64,000 nucleotides of DNA from assembly GCA_963734635.1 (NCBI GenBank), contig CAVTIA010000004.1, forward strand, positions 186,001 through 250,000. Direction: 5' to 3'. The notes under the pieces are model-generated. The model was not told the origin of the DNA. It saw only the letters and a program-made list of their open reading frames with translations, and searched no databases. Of this stretch, positions 48,168 through 58,105 are shown piece after piece (position 1 is the first letter of the stretch; every line of letters starts with the position of its first letter). This DNA comes from DATCJA01 sp963734635 (GTDB lineage Bacteria > Acidobacteriota > Vicinamibacteria > Vicinamibacterales > UBA2999). The translations under genes were made by a program, and so were the position numbers.

Positions 48168-50095
48168 CAGGTCGACACATCGTTCTCGTGCTTGGCGCTG
48201 TCACCCTCTTGTGGATGACGGCCATCTTCGGTACGACAAGTCGGGCCGCCGGCGACACAGTGCTGACAGGAAGGATTACCGGCCCGTCAGGCGCGCAGAT
48301 GGAGGGCGTTATCGTCTCGGCGCGCCAGTTCGGCAAGACCTTCACGACGAGCGTCTTCACCGACGCGGCGGGCGAGTACTACTTTCCGCGCATGGAAGAG
48401 GGGAAATACAACATCTGGGCGCAGGCCGTCGGCTACGACGCCGGCATCGTCGAGGGCATCTCTGTGGGACCCTCGGTGCACCGGCAGCATTTTTCGCTCA
48501 AGGCGCTCGAGAACTTCGAGATGCAGTTGCGGGGCGATGAGTGGACGGCATCGCTGCCCGAAGACACGCCGCACGACCGGAAGATGAAGGAAGTCTTCCG
48601 TCTGAACTGCTTCGGCGGCTGTCACTCCCCCTCGCATGCGCTCAAGGATCGCTACGACGAACAGGGCTGGAAGATCCTCATCGACAAGATGAGCCGCATT
48701 GCCACGCCTGGCACGTACACGCTCGCTGAGGATCGCAATGTCGCACCGTTGATGCACTACTACAAGGACGAGCTGGCCGCGTGGCTGGCGCGTGTCCGTG
48801 GACCAGCGCCGACCAGGCTGACGCTCAAGCCGCGTCCGCGCGCGAAAGGGGAGGCGACGCTGGCCCTTTACCGCGAGTACGACAGCTCGCCGCCCGGCTT
48901 CGGTGTGCCGCTTTATAACGACGGCAGTCTGTGGCAGCTCGGTCCCGCTAACAAGACGGACCTCAAGAACATGGGACCGCTCCGCGCCACGATAGACCTC
49001 GACGGCAACCCATGGTTCACTGGCCGGGCGCGCGGCTACTGGACCATCGCGAAGATCGATTGGAAGACCGGGAAGATCACCGGCTACAAGGTGACCAATG
49101 ACAACGGGGCAGTGGTCGATGGCGGCGAGATGATCACCGACCGGCAGGGCATCGTCTGGACGATGGCTGCTGGGAAGTTGGTGAAGATCGATCGCACCGG
49201 TCGGATGGAGCTGATCGAGATCCCGGAACCCGAGACGGTCCGCCGCGCTCAGGGCACAACCATTCCGGCCGCAAGCCGTGGCAAGGAGCGCATCTGGTGG
49301 GAGGACGGCCCGCGTCCGGTTGTCTGCTCGGGTGGGATCTGCCAGAACCCGCCAACAGTTTTCTACGCATTCGAGCCGTCCACGGGCCGATGGGCCGTGT
49401 ACGACAACCCCCCGGCACCGGCGGGCATGAAGGCCTTCAGCGACGTCTATAACGTCACCAGCATGGGCGACGCCGACGGTAACGGCTGGTGGGCGCAGTT
49501 TGCCACCGACGTGATCGTCAAGGCCGACGGCAGCGCGCCCGGCAAGGTCGTTACGATCAAGATTCCCGAACGGAAGAATCCCGCGTGGGATCTCTTCACC
49601 GGAGACGATCGGCGCATCTTCGAAATGATGGGCGGGTCGGAGCCTCATACGCGAGGCATGCCGAATCAACACTCGATGCGAATGGTCGGCGCCGGACCAG
49701 GGCCGACCGATTCGATGTGGGGCGTCGGTTGGTTCAGCAGCGATCTGATTCGCGTGAACATCCGCACGAACCGGCTGACGGTGTACAACGCACCGGCGCC
49801 CGACTGCGGCTCCTACCAGACCTGGACCGATCCTCGCGGCGAGGTGTGGACCGTGTGTCAGAGCTCGGCGCACCTCCGGCGCTTCAATCCGGCAACCGAG
49901 CGGTGGACGATCTACGACATGCCGACGATGAACATCGAGGCGCACGCGATGGGGATGGCGCCCGGGCTCGTGAACGGACGCGTCCGTATGGTGGTTCCGT
50001 CGTGGACCAACAGCAAGACCATCCTGATGGAAGTGCGGACGCCCGAGGACGTGGCGGCATTGAAAGCCGAAGTAGGGAAGACAGCCGCGCGGTAG
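48164..50095 (+). CDS. Secreted Vgb-like beta-propeller with carboxypeptidase-regulatory domain and a CX3CH motif
   Basis: Intact 643-residue protein. Signal IVLVLGAVTLLWMTAIFGT, a carboxypeptidase-regulatory-like domain (VLTGRITGPSGAQMEGVIV ... YYFPRMEEGKYNIWAQAVGYD), a short domain with the haem-like FRLNCFGGCHSPSHALKDRY, and a virginiamycin-B-lyase-like propeller (DGNPWFTGRARGYWTIAKIDW, DRQGIVWTMAAGKLVKID, GNGWWAQFATDVIVKADG, WTDPRGEVWTVCQSSAHLRRFNPATERWTIYDMP). CFGGCH is CX3CH, an atypical c-haem motif. Coupled to the cytochrome gene by overlap. Probable periplasmic redox or binding protein; substrate unknown. Confidence 0.78.
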   Translation: MTGRHIVLVLGAVTLLWMTAIFGTTSRAAGDTVLTGRITGPSGAQMEGVIVSARQFGKTFTTSVFTDAAGEYYFPRMEEGKYNIWAQAVGYDAGIVEGISVGPSVHRQHFSLKALENFEMQLRGDEWTASLPEDTPHDRKMKEVFRLNCFGGCHSPSHALKDRYDEQGWKILIDKMSRIATPGTYTLAEDRNVAPLMHYYKDELAAWLARVRGPAPTRLTLKPRPRAKGEATLALYREYDSSPPGFGVPLYNDGSLWQLGPANKTDLKNMGPLRATIDLDGNPWFTGRARGYWTIAKIDWKTGKITGYKVTNDNGAVVDGGEMITDRQGIVWTMAAGKLVKIDRTGRMELIEIPEPETVRRAQGTTIPAASRGKERIWWEDGPRPVVCSGGICQNPPTVFYAFEPSTGRWAVYDNPPAPAGMKAFSDVYNVTSMGDADGNGWWAQFATDVIVKADGSAPGKVVTIKIPERKNPAWDLFTGDDRRIFEMMGGSEPHTRGMPNQHSMRMVGAGPGPTDSMWGVGWFSSDLIRVNIRTNRLTVYNAPAPDCGSYQTWTDPRGEVWTVCQSSAHLRRFNPATERWTIYDMPTMNIEAHAMGMAPGLVNGRVRMVVPSWTNSKTILMEVRTPEDVAALKAEVGKTAAR

Positions 50096-50111
50096 CAGGC
50101 GAGGATCACTG

Positions 50112-50962
50112 ATGACGGCACACCACGCTCGGCGCGCGATTTCCGCGGGGAGGCTGGCCGTCGCGTCGGTTGTCATGGGCCTTGGCACATGGATGACGAC
50201 TGCGACCTCTGCCCAGGCGCCACAGCCCCGCGCCTCGGTGGACACCCAGGCCGCCCAGTATCAATCGGGCTCGACGTCGATCGACGCGTACCTCGCGAGG
50301 CCGCGTGGCGCCACGCGCCGACCGGCGGTCATCGTGCTCCATGACGACCTCGGCGCGAACAGCCGATTCCGCGAGCTGGCCCAGCAGTTTGCGGAGGCGG
50401 GATTCGTCGCCCTCGCGCCGCATCTTCCATCACGCGCGAAGGTTGCAGCCTCCGAGCCGGGAGAAGGCCGTCCGCAGAGGACCGCGATCGTCGACCTCTC
50501 GTCGCCGCAGACTACGGCCGATCTCAGGGCAGCGTTCGCGTTTCTTCAGCAGGATGCAGGCGTCATCGCAGAGCGGATTTCGGCCGTTGGCGTGGGCTGG
50601 GGTGAATACCGCGTCTGGACGCTCGCTGAAAGCACGCCGGCCCTTTACCGCGCGGTTGTCTTCTACGGCGTCATCCCGACCGACGACGACCGTCTGCGAA
50701 CCATCCAGACGCCGGTGCTCGGACATTACGCGGAGCTCGACTACCTCATTACGGCCCGGGTGCTCAAAACAAAGCAGCTCCTGGGATCAAAGTTCACCTA
50801 TTACATCTATCCGACGGTGCCCGGTTTCTTCGGAGGCGGCACCGGACAGATTCAGCCGGCGACGGGGGCTCGGTGATCTCGCTGCCGAGCGGGTCGCAAC
50901 GCGCCTCGGCCGCAGCCGCGGCGAAGCTTGCCTGGACGAGAACGCTGGAGTTCCTGAAATAG
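50112..50962 (+). CDS. Dienelactone-hydrolase-like protein lacking the usual catalytic residues (one frameshift)
   Basis: Signal LAVASVVMGLGTWMTTATSAQ, then the alpha/beta-hydrolase fold: RPAVIVLHDDLGANSRFRELAQQFAEAGFVALAPHL, DLRAAFAFLQQDAGV and ISAVGVGWGEYRVWTLAES. In dienelactone hydrolases the nucleophile sits in GxCxGG; here the matching segment is VGWGEYRV with no Cys or Ser. The usual histidine near YPGxxHGF is replaced by YPTVPGFFGGG. A frameshift near 50866 leads to AAAAAKLAWTRTLEFLK and the true stop at 50962. Third gene of the cytochrome/propeller operon. Probably a non-hydrolytic relative or a changed mechanism. Confidence 0.65.
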
Positions 50963-51011
50963 AACTTCGCGCAACAGCTCGCGTGCAATGAAGGTGACAT
51001 GAAGGACATGG

Positions 51012-52643
51012 GTGACCCGGTGGAATCGGGTCGAGCGGCATTCAGGCGGCGTGGCGTGGTCGGACGCGTGCCGGCATTTGCAGGAGGCCGACACGACAAC
51101 GCCGCTCGAAGCCGAGGATCTCGAGGCGTTGGCGACGGCCGCGTACCTCGCGGGCCGCGACGCCGAGAGCGAAGCGACGTGGAGCCGGGCGCACCAGGCA
51201 TATCTGGAGCGTGGCGACCGCGAGGCCGCCGCGGGCTGCGCGGTGTGGCTGGCATTCGGGCTCTTCCACCGCGGTGCGGCGGCTCCTGGCGGCGGGTGGA
51301 TCGCGAGGGCAGCTCGCCTCCTGGAGGAAGCCGGACACGACAGTGTCATTCGCGGCTATCTGCTCGTTTTCGATGCAATCCGGCGCATCGACACAGGCGA
51401 TTTCTCGGGAGCTCACGCGACCTTCCAGCAGGCTTTCGAGATCGCACAACGGTTTGGGGATCGCGATCTGGCCGGGCTTGCGGGACATGGGCGAGGTCGT
51501 GCGTTGATCAGGCAGGGCCGCGTCGCCGACGGCATGACCCTGCTGGACGAGGCCATGGTGTCTGTCGTTGCCGACGAGGTGTCGCCGGTACTCGCCGGCG
51601 ATATTTACTGCAGCGTACTCGAGGCATGCCGGGAGGTGTTTGACTGGCGCCGGGCGCGCGAATGGACGGCATCGCTCACTCAGTGGTGTGGCTCACAACC
51701 CGACCTCGTGCGCTACCGCGGCGAGTGCTTGATCTATCGAGCAGAAATCCTGCAGCTGCAGGGCGACTGGCCAGAGGCGCTTCGGGACGCCCAACAGGCG
51801 TGTGAACGGCTTACGTCGGCTCCAGGGCAGCCGGCTCTCGGCGCGGCGTTCTATCGAGTCGGCGAGATCCATCGCTTGTGCGGCGAGTTCAGCCGTGCGG
51901 ACGACGCGTACCGTCAGGCGGCTCAGTCAGGACGGCGGCCCCAACCGGGTCTGGCGCTGCTTCGTCTCGCGCGCGGCGAGGCGGAGGAGGCGGCGGCGGC
52001 GCTGCGCGTCGTGCTCGACGACACAACCGAGCGACGAATCCGGGCGAGGATGCTGCCCGCGCTTGTCGAGGCCGAACTGGCGCGCGGAGAGGCAGACGCG
52101 GCGCGTGCCGCCGCGACGGAGCTCGCGGAAATCGCCGCTGTCTTCGACGCACCGGTCCTCTGGGCCTTGTGCGCACACGCCAACGGTGCCGTCCAGCTCG
52201 CGCAGGGGGATGCTCGCGGGGCGCTGACGGCGCTGCGGGACGCGTGGGCCGAAGTGGCGACAGCTCGGAATGCCTTACGAGGAAGCCCAGACGCGCGTGT
52301 TGATGGCGGTCGCATCGGCGCGACTCGGAGACATCGACACGAGGGACATCGAAACGGATGCGGCGCGTCAGATGTTCAAACGTCTGGGCGCCGCGCGAGC
52401 GACTCGTCGGCGTAGCGGAACTCTCGCAGTCCAATGCACGGCAAGGGTGCCGCAGGACTCAGTCCGCGTGAAGAGCAGGTGCTTCGCCTCGTGGCCACGG
52501 GCAAAACGAACCGCGCCATTGCCGACGAGCTGTTCATCAGTGAAAAGACAGTGGCGCGGCATGTGAGCAACATCTTCGACAAGCTCGGCGTATCGAGTCG
52601 CGCGGCAGCGACCGCCTACGCGTACCAGCGCGACCTGATCTGA
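51012..52643 (+). CDS. LuxR-family regulator with helical-repeat N-terminal region (frameshifts)
   Basis: GTG 51012. The long N-terminal part is TPR-like: EALATAAYLAGRDAESEATWSRAHQAYLERGDREAAAGCAVWLAF, ALGAAFYRVGEIHRLCGEFSRADDAYRQAA and others. The C-terminal region LSPREEQVLRLVATGKTNRAIADELFISEKTVARHVSNIFDKLGVSSRAAATAYA is a canonical LuxR/NarL helix-turn-helix. Frameshifts near 52270 and 52400 separate the parts. No AAA ATPase domain, so this is not a MalT-type protein. It follows the DLH-like gene at 50 bases and may regulate that operon or the downstream flavoproteins. Confidence 0.75.
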
Positions 52644-52792
52644 GTCCAGCTACGCAGTTCTACCCATTTGCGCGAGTCGGCCGGCGATTTGGGCATTTCT
52701 GACGATGCGCGCGTTCCGGACGTCGATCTAATCGTGAGGAAGTCTCGCGCACGATTTCTCTCCAGCTCGTGCGCTCGCCGGGAGGAACGCAG

Positions 52793-54006
52793 ATGTTCGA
52801 CGTCATCGTGGTCGGCGCGCGCTGCGCCGGGTCGCCTGCGGCGATGCTGCTGGCGCGCAGAGGCTACAAGGTGTTGCTGGTCGACAAGGCGACGTTCCCC
52901 AGCGACACGATCTCAACGCATCTCGTGTGGCCGCACGGCGCCGAAGCGCTCGGACGATGGGGTCTTCTCGATCGACTCGAGCAGACCAACCTGCCGCCCA
53001 TCTGCCGGCGGATGGCGTTCGATGTCGGTCCTTTTGCTCTCCGCGGCACCATTCCGGATGCCAATGATGGACAGGGCGGATTCTGTCCCGCGAAGGACCG
53101 TTCTCGATCATCTGCTCGTGAGCGCCGCCGTGGAAGCGGGCGCGGTCGTTCGCGAACGCCTTTCTGTCGAGGGTCTGCTTTTCGAAGGCGACCGTGTGGT
53201 CGGAATTTCGGGCAGGTCCGGACGGGGGACGGGCTGTCGAGGAGCACGCGCGTCTGGTCATTGGCGCCGACGGCGTGCATTCGATGGTCGCGAAGGCGGT
53301 GCGTGCGCCCGATACGATGCGCGGCCCGTACTGGCGTGTGCGTACCTACTCGTATTTCAGCGGCGTTGACCAGCAGGATCTCGGAGCTGTTCGTACGCGA
53401 GCGGTACCGCATTCGGTGGTGCGCCGACGAACGACGGTCTTCAACCTTGTCATGGTGAACTGGCCGACGGCGATGTTTCCGACGGTGAAGTCTGACATCG
53501 AGGCGCACTTCATGCGGTCGCTCGACATGTCGCCCGATTTCGCGGCCAGGGTTCGACGCGGGCAGGCGGGAAGAGTCGATGGTACGGGACGGCTGGCGTT
53601 CCCAATTACTTTCCGCAAACCGTACGGCGAAGGCTGGGCGCTCGTCGGCGACGCCGGCTACTGCAAGGACCCGATGACCGCTCAGGGAATCAGCGACGCC
53701 TTCATCGACGCCGAATCGGTCACGGAGGCCATCGACGTTGGATTATCTGGACCCGGCAAGCTCGATCAGGTCTTGTCTGAGCACGAATCGGCAAGAAACG
53801 AACGTGTCGGCGCGATGTACGAGTTCACACAACAGTTCGCAGCACTCGAGCCGCCGGCGGAACCGATGCAACAGCTCTTCGGCGCGCTGCGCGCCAATCA
53901 GAACGCGACGAACGCGTTCTTTTCTGCAATCACCGGCGCGATTTCGCTTTCCGACTTCATGTCCCCACAGAATCTGGGCCGCATCATGTCGGCCGCATCG
54001 GCGTAG
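52793..54006 (+). CDS. FAD-dependent oxidoreductase, geranylgeranyl-reductase/PHBH type (frameshifts)
   Basis: ATG 52793 with GGGAGGAAC upstream. FDVIVVGARCAGSPAAMLLARRGYKVLLVDK is the dinucleotide fold (GARCAG in place of GxGxxG). Later motifs are ARLVIGADGVHSMVAKAV (DG motif) and GWALVGDAGYCKDPMTAQGISDAFIDAE (GD motif), as in p-hydroxybenzoate-hydroxylase-like and geranylgeranyl-reductase-like proteins. Frameshifts near 53085 and 53215 break the middle. Substrate unknown. A 99-codon gene with an alpha/beta-barrel follows after a REP-C palindrome. Confidence 0.78.
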
Positions 54007-54013
54007 CACACGT

Positions 54014-54039
54014 GTAGGGCGGGTCCTTTCGGACCCGCC
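54014..54039 (+). repeat. REP-C palindrome
   Basis: GTAGGGC plus GGGTCC-tttc-GGACCC-GCC, directly after the flavoprotein stop codon; likely transcript-end hairpin as well as a dispersed repeat. Confidence 0.85.
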
Positions 54040-54061
54040 TCGTCGACAAGGGAGGAATGCC

Positions 54062-54361
54062 ATGTACGTCGTCCGAGAGATCGTCCAGTGCAAGCCAGGT
54101 AAGGTCCGTCAGATGCTCGGGAAGTTCAAGGTGATCTCCACTACCATGCGCGGCGAGGGACTGGAGCCGTTCCGCCTCCTGACCGACGTGACAGGCGAAC
54201 CGTTCTGGACACTCGTCGCTGAAGTGACTGTCGAACGTCTCGATGACTTCTTTGCCATGGAAGAGAAGCTTATGACGTACGAGACGATTCGACAGGCGAT
54301 GACCGACTATCACGATCTCGTCGAGGGCGGACGGCGGGAAATTTATCGAATAGAGAGCTGA
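54062..54361 (+). CDS. Small dimeric alpha/beta-barrel-like protein
   Basis: Intact 99 residues; ATG 54062 with GGGAGG upstream. MYVVREIVQCKPGKVRQMLGKFKVIST ... EPFRLLTDVTGEPFWTLVAEVTVERLDDFFAMEEKL has the beta-alpha-beta-beta-alpha-beta pattern of small dimeric alpha/beta barrels (NIPSNAP/EthD-like). Such proteins often act as small monooxygenases or stress proteins; the exact family is not certain. It stands between two flavoprotein genes on the same strand. Confidence 0.7.
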   Translation: MYVVREIVQCKPGKVRQMLGKFKVISTTMRGEGLEPFRLLTDVTGEPFWTLVAEVTVERLDDFFAMEEKLMTYETIRQAMTDYHDLVEGGRREIYRIES

Positions 54362-54426
54362 AGCTTCGGTGTTTCCCGTTGAGGTGGCTAGGTTGGACTA
54401 GAGACCGACGCGTTCGGAGAAGCGAG

Positions 54427-55560
54427 ATGAAGAGAGATCACATGCAGACCGTGGTGATTGGCGGCAGCCAGGCCGGATTGGCCGTCGGTTATCACCTCCG
54501 CCGCCGTGGTCTGCCGTTCGTGATCGTGGACGAGAACAAGAGAGTCGGGGACGCCTGGCGAAACAGGTGGGACACCTTGCGTCTGTTCACTCCGGCTCGC
54601 TACAGCGGGCTGCCAGGGCATGCCGTTTCCAGGGCCAGCATCCGACTATCCAACCAAAGACGAAACCGCCACCTATTTTGAGACCTACGCGCGCGAGTTC
54701 GGGCTGCCAGTTCGAACCGGAGTCAAAGTCGATCGGCTCTCGACAGCAGGCGATCACTTCGAAGCGTTCTGCGGCGACGAGGTGCTGTCGGCCGACAATG
54801 TCGTCGTCGCAACCGGTGCGTATCACCATCCCAGAGTTCCGGCCTTTGCCAGCGGGCTCGACGAGGCGATCATCCAGCTGCACTCCAGCAATTACCGCAA
54901 CGGCTCCCAACTGCGGAAAGGGGGAGTCCTCGTGGTAGGCGCAGGGAATTCAGGTGCGGAGATCGCCATGGATCTCGCGGGCCATCACCGCATCTGGTTA
55001 TCGGGGCCGGACACAGGTCAAGAGCCTACCCGCGCCGGAAGCATTCCCGACCGCTTGCTCACACCGATCATGTGGTTGGCGGCCACGCGGCTGACGGTGA
55101 GGACCTTCATGGGACGAAAGCTTCGCGATCACTTTCTCGATCCTCCCCGAGGCATTCCCCTTGGCCGCGTGCGGCGGAAGGACATCGTCAACGCAGGTAT
55201 CGAGCGGGTCGGGAGGACCACCGGGGTGCGAGACGGTTACCCGGTGCTCGAGGACGGACGAGCTTCTGGAAGTGTCGAACGTGATTTGGTGCACCGGATA
55301 CACGCCCGATTTCAGCTGGATCGATCTCGCGCTCCCTACCACCCTCCACGGGTTCCCGATCCAGGACCGAGGCATCGTCGAGTCCGTCCCTGGTCTTTAC
55401 TTCATGGGGCTCCTGTTCCAGTACTCGCTCAGCTCGGCGCTGGTGGGCGGAGTGGGCCGGCGACGCTAAGCACATCGTCGACCACATTGCATTCGAAGCG
55501 AGTCGGAAGCAGGGAGGTCTGCGTGACCAGAGATCGCAAACGATTCGCGGCGGGCCGTAA
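54427..55560 (+). CDS. FMO-like flavoprotein monooxygenase/reductase (frameshifts)
   Basis: ATG 54427 (or ATG 54442, MQTVVIGG). FAD fold VVIGGSQAGLAVGYHLRRRGLPFVIVDEN, WDTLRLFTPARYSGLPG, then after a frameshift YPTKDETATYFETYAREFGLPVRTGVKV, a second nucleotide fold GVLVVGAGNSGAEIAMDLAG for NADPH, and ATGAYHHPRVP. The C-terminal IWCTGYTPDFSWIDLALP is the family's ATG-like motif. Frameshifts near 54625, 55255 and 55455; the stop is set at 55560 by the continuation AKHIVDHIAFEASRK. Resembles putative flavoprotein involved in K+ transport/FMO-like proteins. Confidence 0.75.
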
Positions 55561-55569
55561 AGGCCCGTC
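55550..55569 (+). repeat. REP-C palindrome, decayed, overlapping a stop codon
   Basis: GCGGGCC-gtaaa-GGCCCGT overlaps the stop of the FMO-like gene. Confidence 0.6.
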
Positions 55570-55604
55570 TACGTACACGCGACGTAGCGTCCGGCATACA
55601 CGTA

Positions 55605-55630
55605 TACGTAGTGTCCGGCTTTAGCCGGAC
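55605..55630 (+). repeat. REP-A palindrome
   Basis: TACGTAGT plus GTCCGGCTTTAGCCGGAC between the convergent FMO-like gene and the DUF6152 gene copy 3 (its stop is 10 bases away). A decayed unit (GTAGCGTCCGGC) precedes it. Confidence 0.9.
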
Positions 55631-55640
55631 CGCTGCGTGT

Positions 55641-56072
55641 TCACCGTCGCGGCTCGGTTGTGTCGCGGTCGTCTCTCGGCGCGCCGGTGCCGGAGGATCC
55701 GAGAAACAACCGTTTCCCGTCGGCAAACGTGAGGTCTCGTCCGTTGCCTTTCCGGGACCCATCCTTCGCCTGAAACCCTTGCACCACGATCTCGATGCCG
55801 GGCGGCAGCGAGTCTCTGCTGAAACCGCGGCGAAACAGCGCATTCGGTGGTCCGCCTTCGATGGCCCAGCGTTCGATCGTCCCGTTCGGTCTTTTGACGT
55901 CGATGTGGATCCACGTATGGGGATTGATCCATTCCATCTTGGCAACAGTCCCCCGCAGCTGGATCGGCTTGTTCGCGTCGAACTCCGCCGCAAACGCATG
56001 ATGTCCCGATGCAGGAACCGCAGCAGCCAGCATGACGAGCGCGGCGCACGACGTAAGCAGGGTGACGCGCAT
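55641..56072 (-). CDS. DUF6152-family secreted protein, copy 3
   Basis: Intact 143 residues. Signal MRVTLLTSCAALVMLAAAVPASG, then HHAFAAEFDANKPIQLRGTVAKMEWINPHTWIHIDVKRPNG, the DUF6152 core. C-terminus has FQAKDGSRKGNGRDLTFADGKRLFLGSSG. More diverged than copies 1 and 2, which are nearly identical to each other. ATG 56072 follows the PDLSGxW copy 3 stop by ten bases, so the genes are in one operon. No receptor gene belongs to this group. Confidence 0.88.
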   Translation of the reverse strand: MRVTLLTSCAALVMLAAAVPASGHHAFAAEFDANKPIQLRGTVAKMEWINPHTWIHIDVKRPNGTIERWAIEGGPPNALFRRGFSRDSLPPGIEIVVQGFQAKDGSRKGNGRDLTFADGKRLFLGSSGTGAPRDDRDTTEPRR

Positions 56073-56082
56073 GGCACCTACC

Positions 56083-57159
56083 TCAATTCGATGATCGTTG
56101 TTTCGCCGCGACGGCGCGGCCGGCGCTGAGCAGATTCGGCATCGCGTAATTCCCCTCATGACACGCGTATTCGTAGATGCGCGTATCGTCAGCGAGCCGC
56201 GAGATGGGAATGACGGCGGTCCAGGGCGAGGAGAACGTCGCCGGATCTTCGACCGTGATCTTGTACTCGAGCGTGTCTGCATCGATCCGCGTGAACCGTT
56301 CGACGAGATGCAGCGTCTCTGAAGGCCGCGTCCAGATGCTGGCCCATTCGTAGTTCGTCCGGTCGAGAAAGTTGATGGTATCGACGACGAGCGTGTCGGC
56401 CTCCCAGCGGCCAACGGAATCGCCGAACCATTGCCGGATGTTGCCGTGTGGACGCCCGTCGGTTGGAATGAGGCGGCGATCCCGGTACTCCTCATGAAGG
56501 ATGGTGACGTATCCGGGGCTCTGCACGATCTGATTGTGGCCGCCGTTGGGCCCCTGCCACATCATTCCCGTGACGCCGTCGGTCAGACACCGTTCGCCCG
56601 TATCCGGATCGAGAAACGATTCGAATGGTCCCACGCCGTACCGGGTGGCCGCTCGCGCCTCCGCCTTCCGCGCGTCCGGCGTATACGGCACGCGTCCATC
56701 GCGCGGTTCCACGATCAGTGATGTCTGTTTGTAGACCTTGCGCGGGCGTCCGTGATCCTGCCAGAAGCTGTTGTACTCGTTCCCCCGAATCGGCGATTCG
56801 CTGATGGACCGGCGGCCCACTTCGGAGCCTTCGAGCCCCGCGAGCCGATTCGCGGCCTGCTCTTTCTCCACCCGATCCCTCTGTGCCACTTCCTCGTCGG
56901 TCAGCAGCTCCCGTCCCTCGAACTCCGCGGGCCGTTCGAATGGAATGGCGCCTTCGTATCTCCAGACGCCCTGCAGATCGGGTTCGCCCCACGCCGTGCG
57001 CGGCTGTGTCCACCGGCTCGCGCCAGGCGACCCGGCCGCAGCCGAGTTGTCTGTCGTACCGCATGCCGAGACGAGCGCGGCGGTCAAGCCAGTCGCTACT
57101 ACTCGCAGCGCCGGCGTGAACGAGGCGTGTCCGAGGGAGTATCCCGATGGACCGTGCAT
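56083..57159 (-). CDS. PDLSGxW-family lipoprotein, copy 3
   Basis: Intact 358 residues with a lipoprotein signal (VVATGLTAALVSACGTT, Cys in VSAC) instead of an ordinary signal peptide. Landmarks PRTAWGEPDLQGVWRYEG, GERCLTDGVTGMMWQGPNGGHN, IPTDGRPHGNIRQWFGDSVGRWEADTLVVDTINFLDRTNYEW and LHLVERFTRIDADTLEYKITVEDPATFSSPW place it in the family. It is longer than copies 1, 2 and 4 because of an insert after the first motif (FERPAEFEGRELLTDEEVAQRDRVEKE). Same strand as, and 25 bases after, copy 4. Confidence 0.82.
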   Translation of the reverse strand: MHGPSGYSLGHASFTPALRVVATGLTAALVSACGTTDNSAAAGSPGASRWTQPRTAWGEPDLQGVWRYEGAIPFERPAEFEGRELLTDEEVAQRDRVEKEQAANRLAGLEGSEVGRRSISESPIRGNEYNSFWQDHGRPRKVYKQTSLIVEPRDGRVPYTPDARKAEARAATRYGVGPFESFLDPDTGERCLTDGVTGMMWQGPNGGHNQIVQSPGYVTILHEEYRDRRLIPTDGRPHGNIRQWFGDSVGRWEADTLVVDTINFLDRTNYEWASIWTRPSETLHLVERFTRIDADTLEYKITVEDPATFSSPWTAVIPISRLADDTRIYEYACHEGNYAMPNLLSAGRAVAAKQRSSN

Positions 57160-57184
57160 TTCGGTGGCGCATCTTACGGCTCCG

Positions 57185-58105
57185 TTACTTGTTCATCTGC
57201 CGGGTTGCCGGATCCACGACTCCAAGCCGACCGTACAGGAGCTGCTCGACGAACTCGGTGCACTTGTATTCGAGGATTCGCTTGGCTGGCTCGAATCGCC
57301 GGTAGAGCGGCATGCTGATCTTCCATGGCCGCGTGAACACCTTCGGATCCTCGATCGTGGCTTCGTACATGAGGTGATAGGGACTGACCGGTGTATAACG
57401 CTCGACCACGTGCAGAGCGTCGCTATGGAAATTCCCGGCGCGATCGAACCATGTCTGGTCGTTGAAGTCGGTGACGTCGACGACGAGCGTCTCGCCCTCC
57501 CAGCGCCCGCGCGACAGCCCCATCCATGTTGGTGCGGGATTGTTCTTTACCTCTTTCAAATGAATCGTGCGGGTCGTCCCGGCGAATTCGTACCCGATGA
57601 GCACGGCATCGGCGCTCTGAAGGATCTGAAACGGGTACGGCATGTAGGTGGCGCGCGGCACACCCGGCATGAAGCACCGGATTTCGGGATCCCGCTCGAG
57701 CCAGTGCGCGGCGTTTTCCTTTTTCTGCGCCAGCGCCCACGGCTGGTAAGGAATCTCGTTGTCTGCGACGACGCTTTCGCCGGCGGGAACGCCGCCGACT
57801 GCGCCGAGCGCGCGTACTTCCTCTGCGGGGAGCTCCACCGGCTGCGATCGACCCAGACCGGGTGCCGCCGTGCGCGGCGGCGCCGGTATCAAGGCGAGCG
57901 CCGGGCGCGCCGGATGAGCCTGCAGGTCATAGTTCGCAGTATTGAGCGCCTGCCACACTCCGCTCAGATCCGGGCGGCCGTCGGCTGTGCGCGGCGCTCG
58001 ATACGGGTCGCCCTGCCCCGCAACCGGCGGCACACGTGACCAGAGAAAGACCGCGAGAGCGGCTGCAGCAATTCCGACGACGACACCTTTGAGTCCGATT
58101 CGCAC
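57185..58105 (-). CDS. Secreted PDLSGxW-family protein, copy 4
   Basis: Intact 306 residues. Signal anchor VVVGIAAAALAVFLWSRVPPVAG. Landmarks APRTADGRPDLSGVWQALN, RCFMPGVPRATYMPYPFQILQSADAVLIGYEFAGTTRTIHL, GRWEGETLVVDVTDFNDQTWFDRAGNFHSDALHVVERYTP and YEATIEDPKVFTRPW. Ends VVDPATRQMNK. First gene of the operon with copy 3 and DUF6152 copy 3. The repeated family core (start motif, LVVDxxxFND, VERxxxxxxxxLxYxxTxEDP) is shared by all four copies. Confidence 0.82.
   Translation of the reverse strand: MRIGLKGVVVGIAAAALAVFLWSRVPPVAGQGDPYRAPRTADGRPDLSGVWQALNTANYDLQAHPARPALALIPAPPRTAAPGLGRSQPVELPAEEVRALGAVGGVPAGESVVADNEIPYQPWALAQKKENAAHWLERDPEIRCFMPGVPRATYMPYPFQILQSADAVLIGYEFAGTTRTIHLKEVKNNPAPTWMGLSRGRWEGETLVVDVTDFNDQTWFDRAGNFHSDALHVVERYTPVSPYHLMYEATIEDPKVFTRPWKISMPLYRRFEPAKRILEYKCTEFVEQLLYGRLGVVDPATRQMNK

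Noticed and set aside
48287..50245. 652-codon antisense frame opposite the propeller gene
   Set aside because: Shadow of a high-GC gene: no signal peptide or domain and unusual composition (many Arg, His, Asp), while the plus strand encodes a coherent secreted protein.
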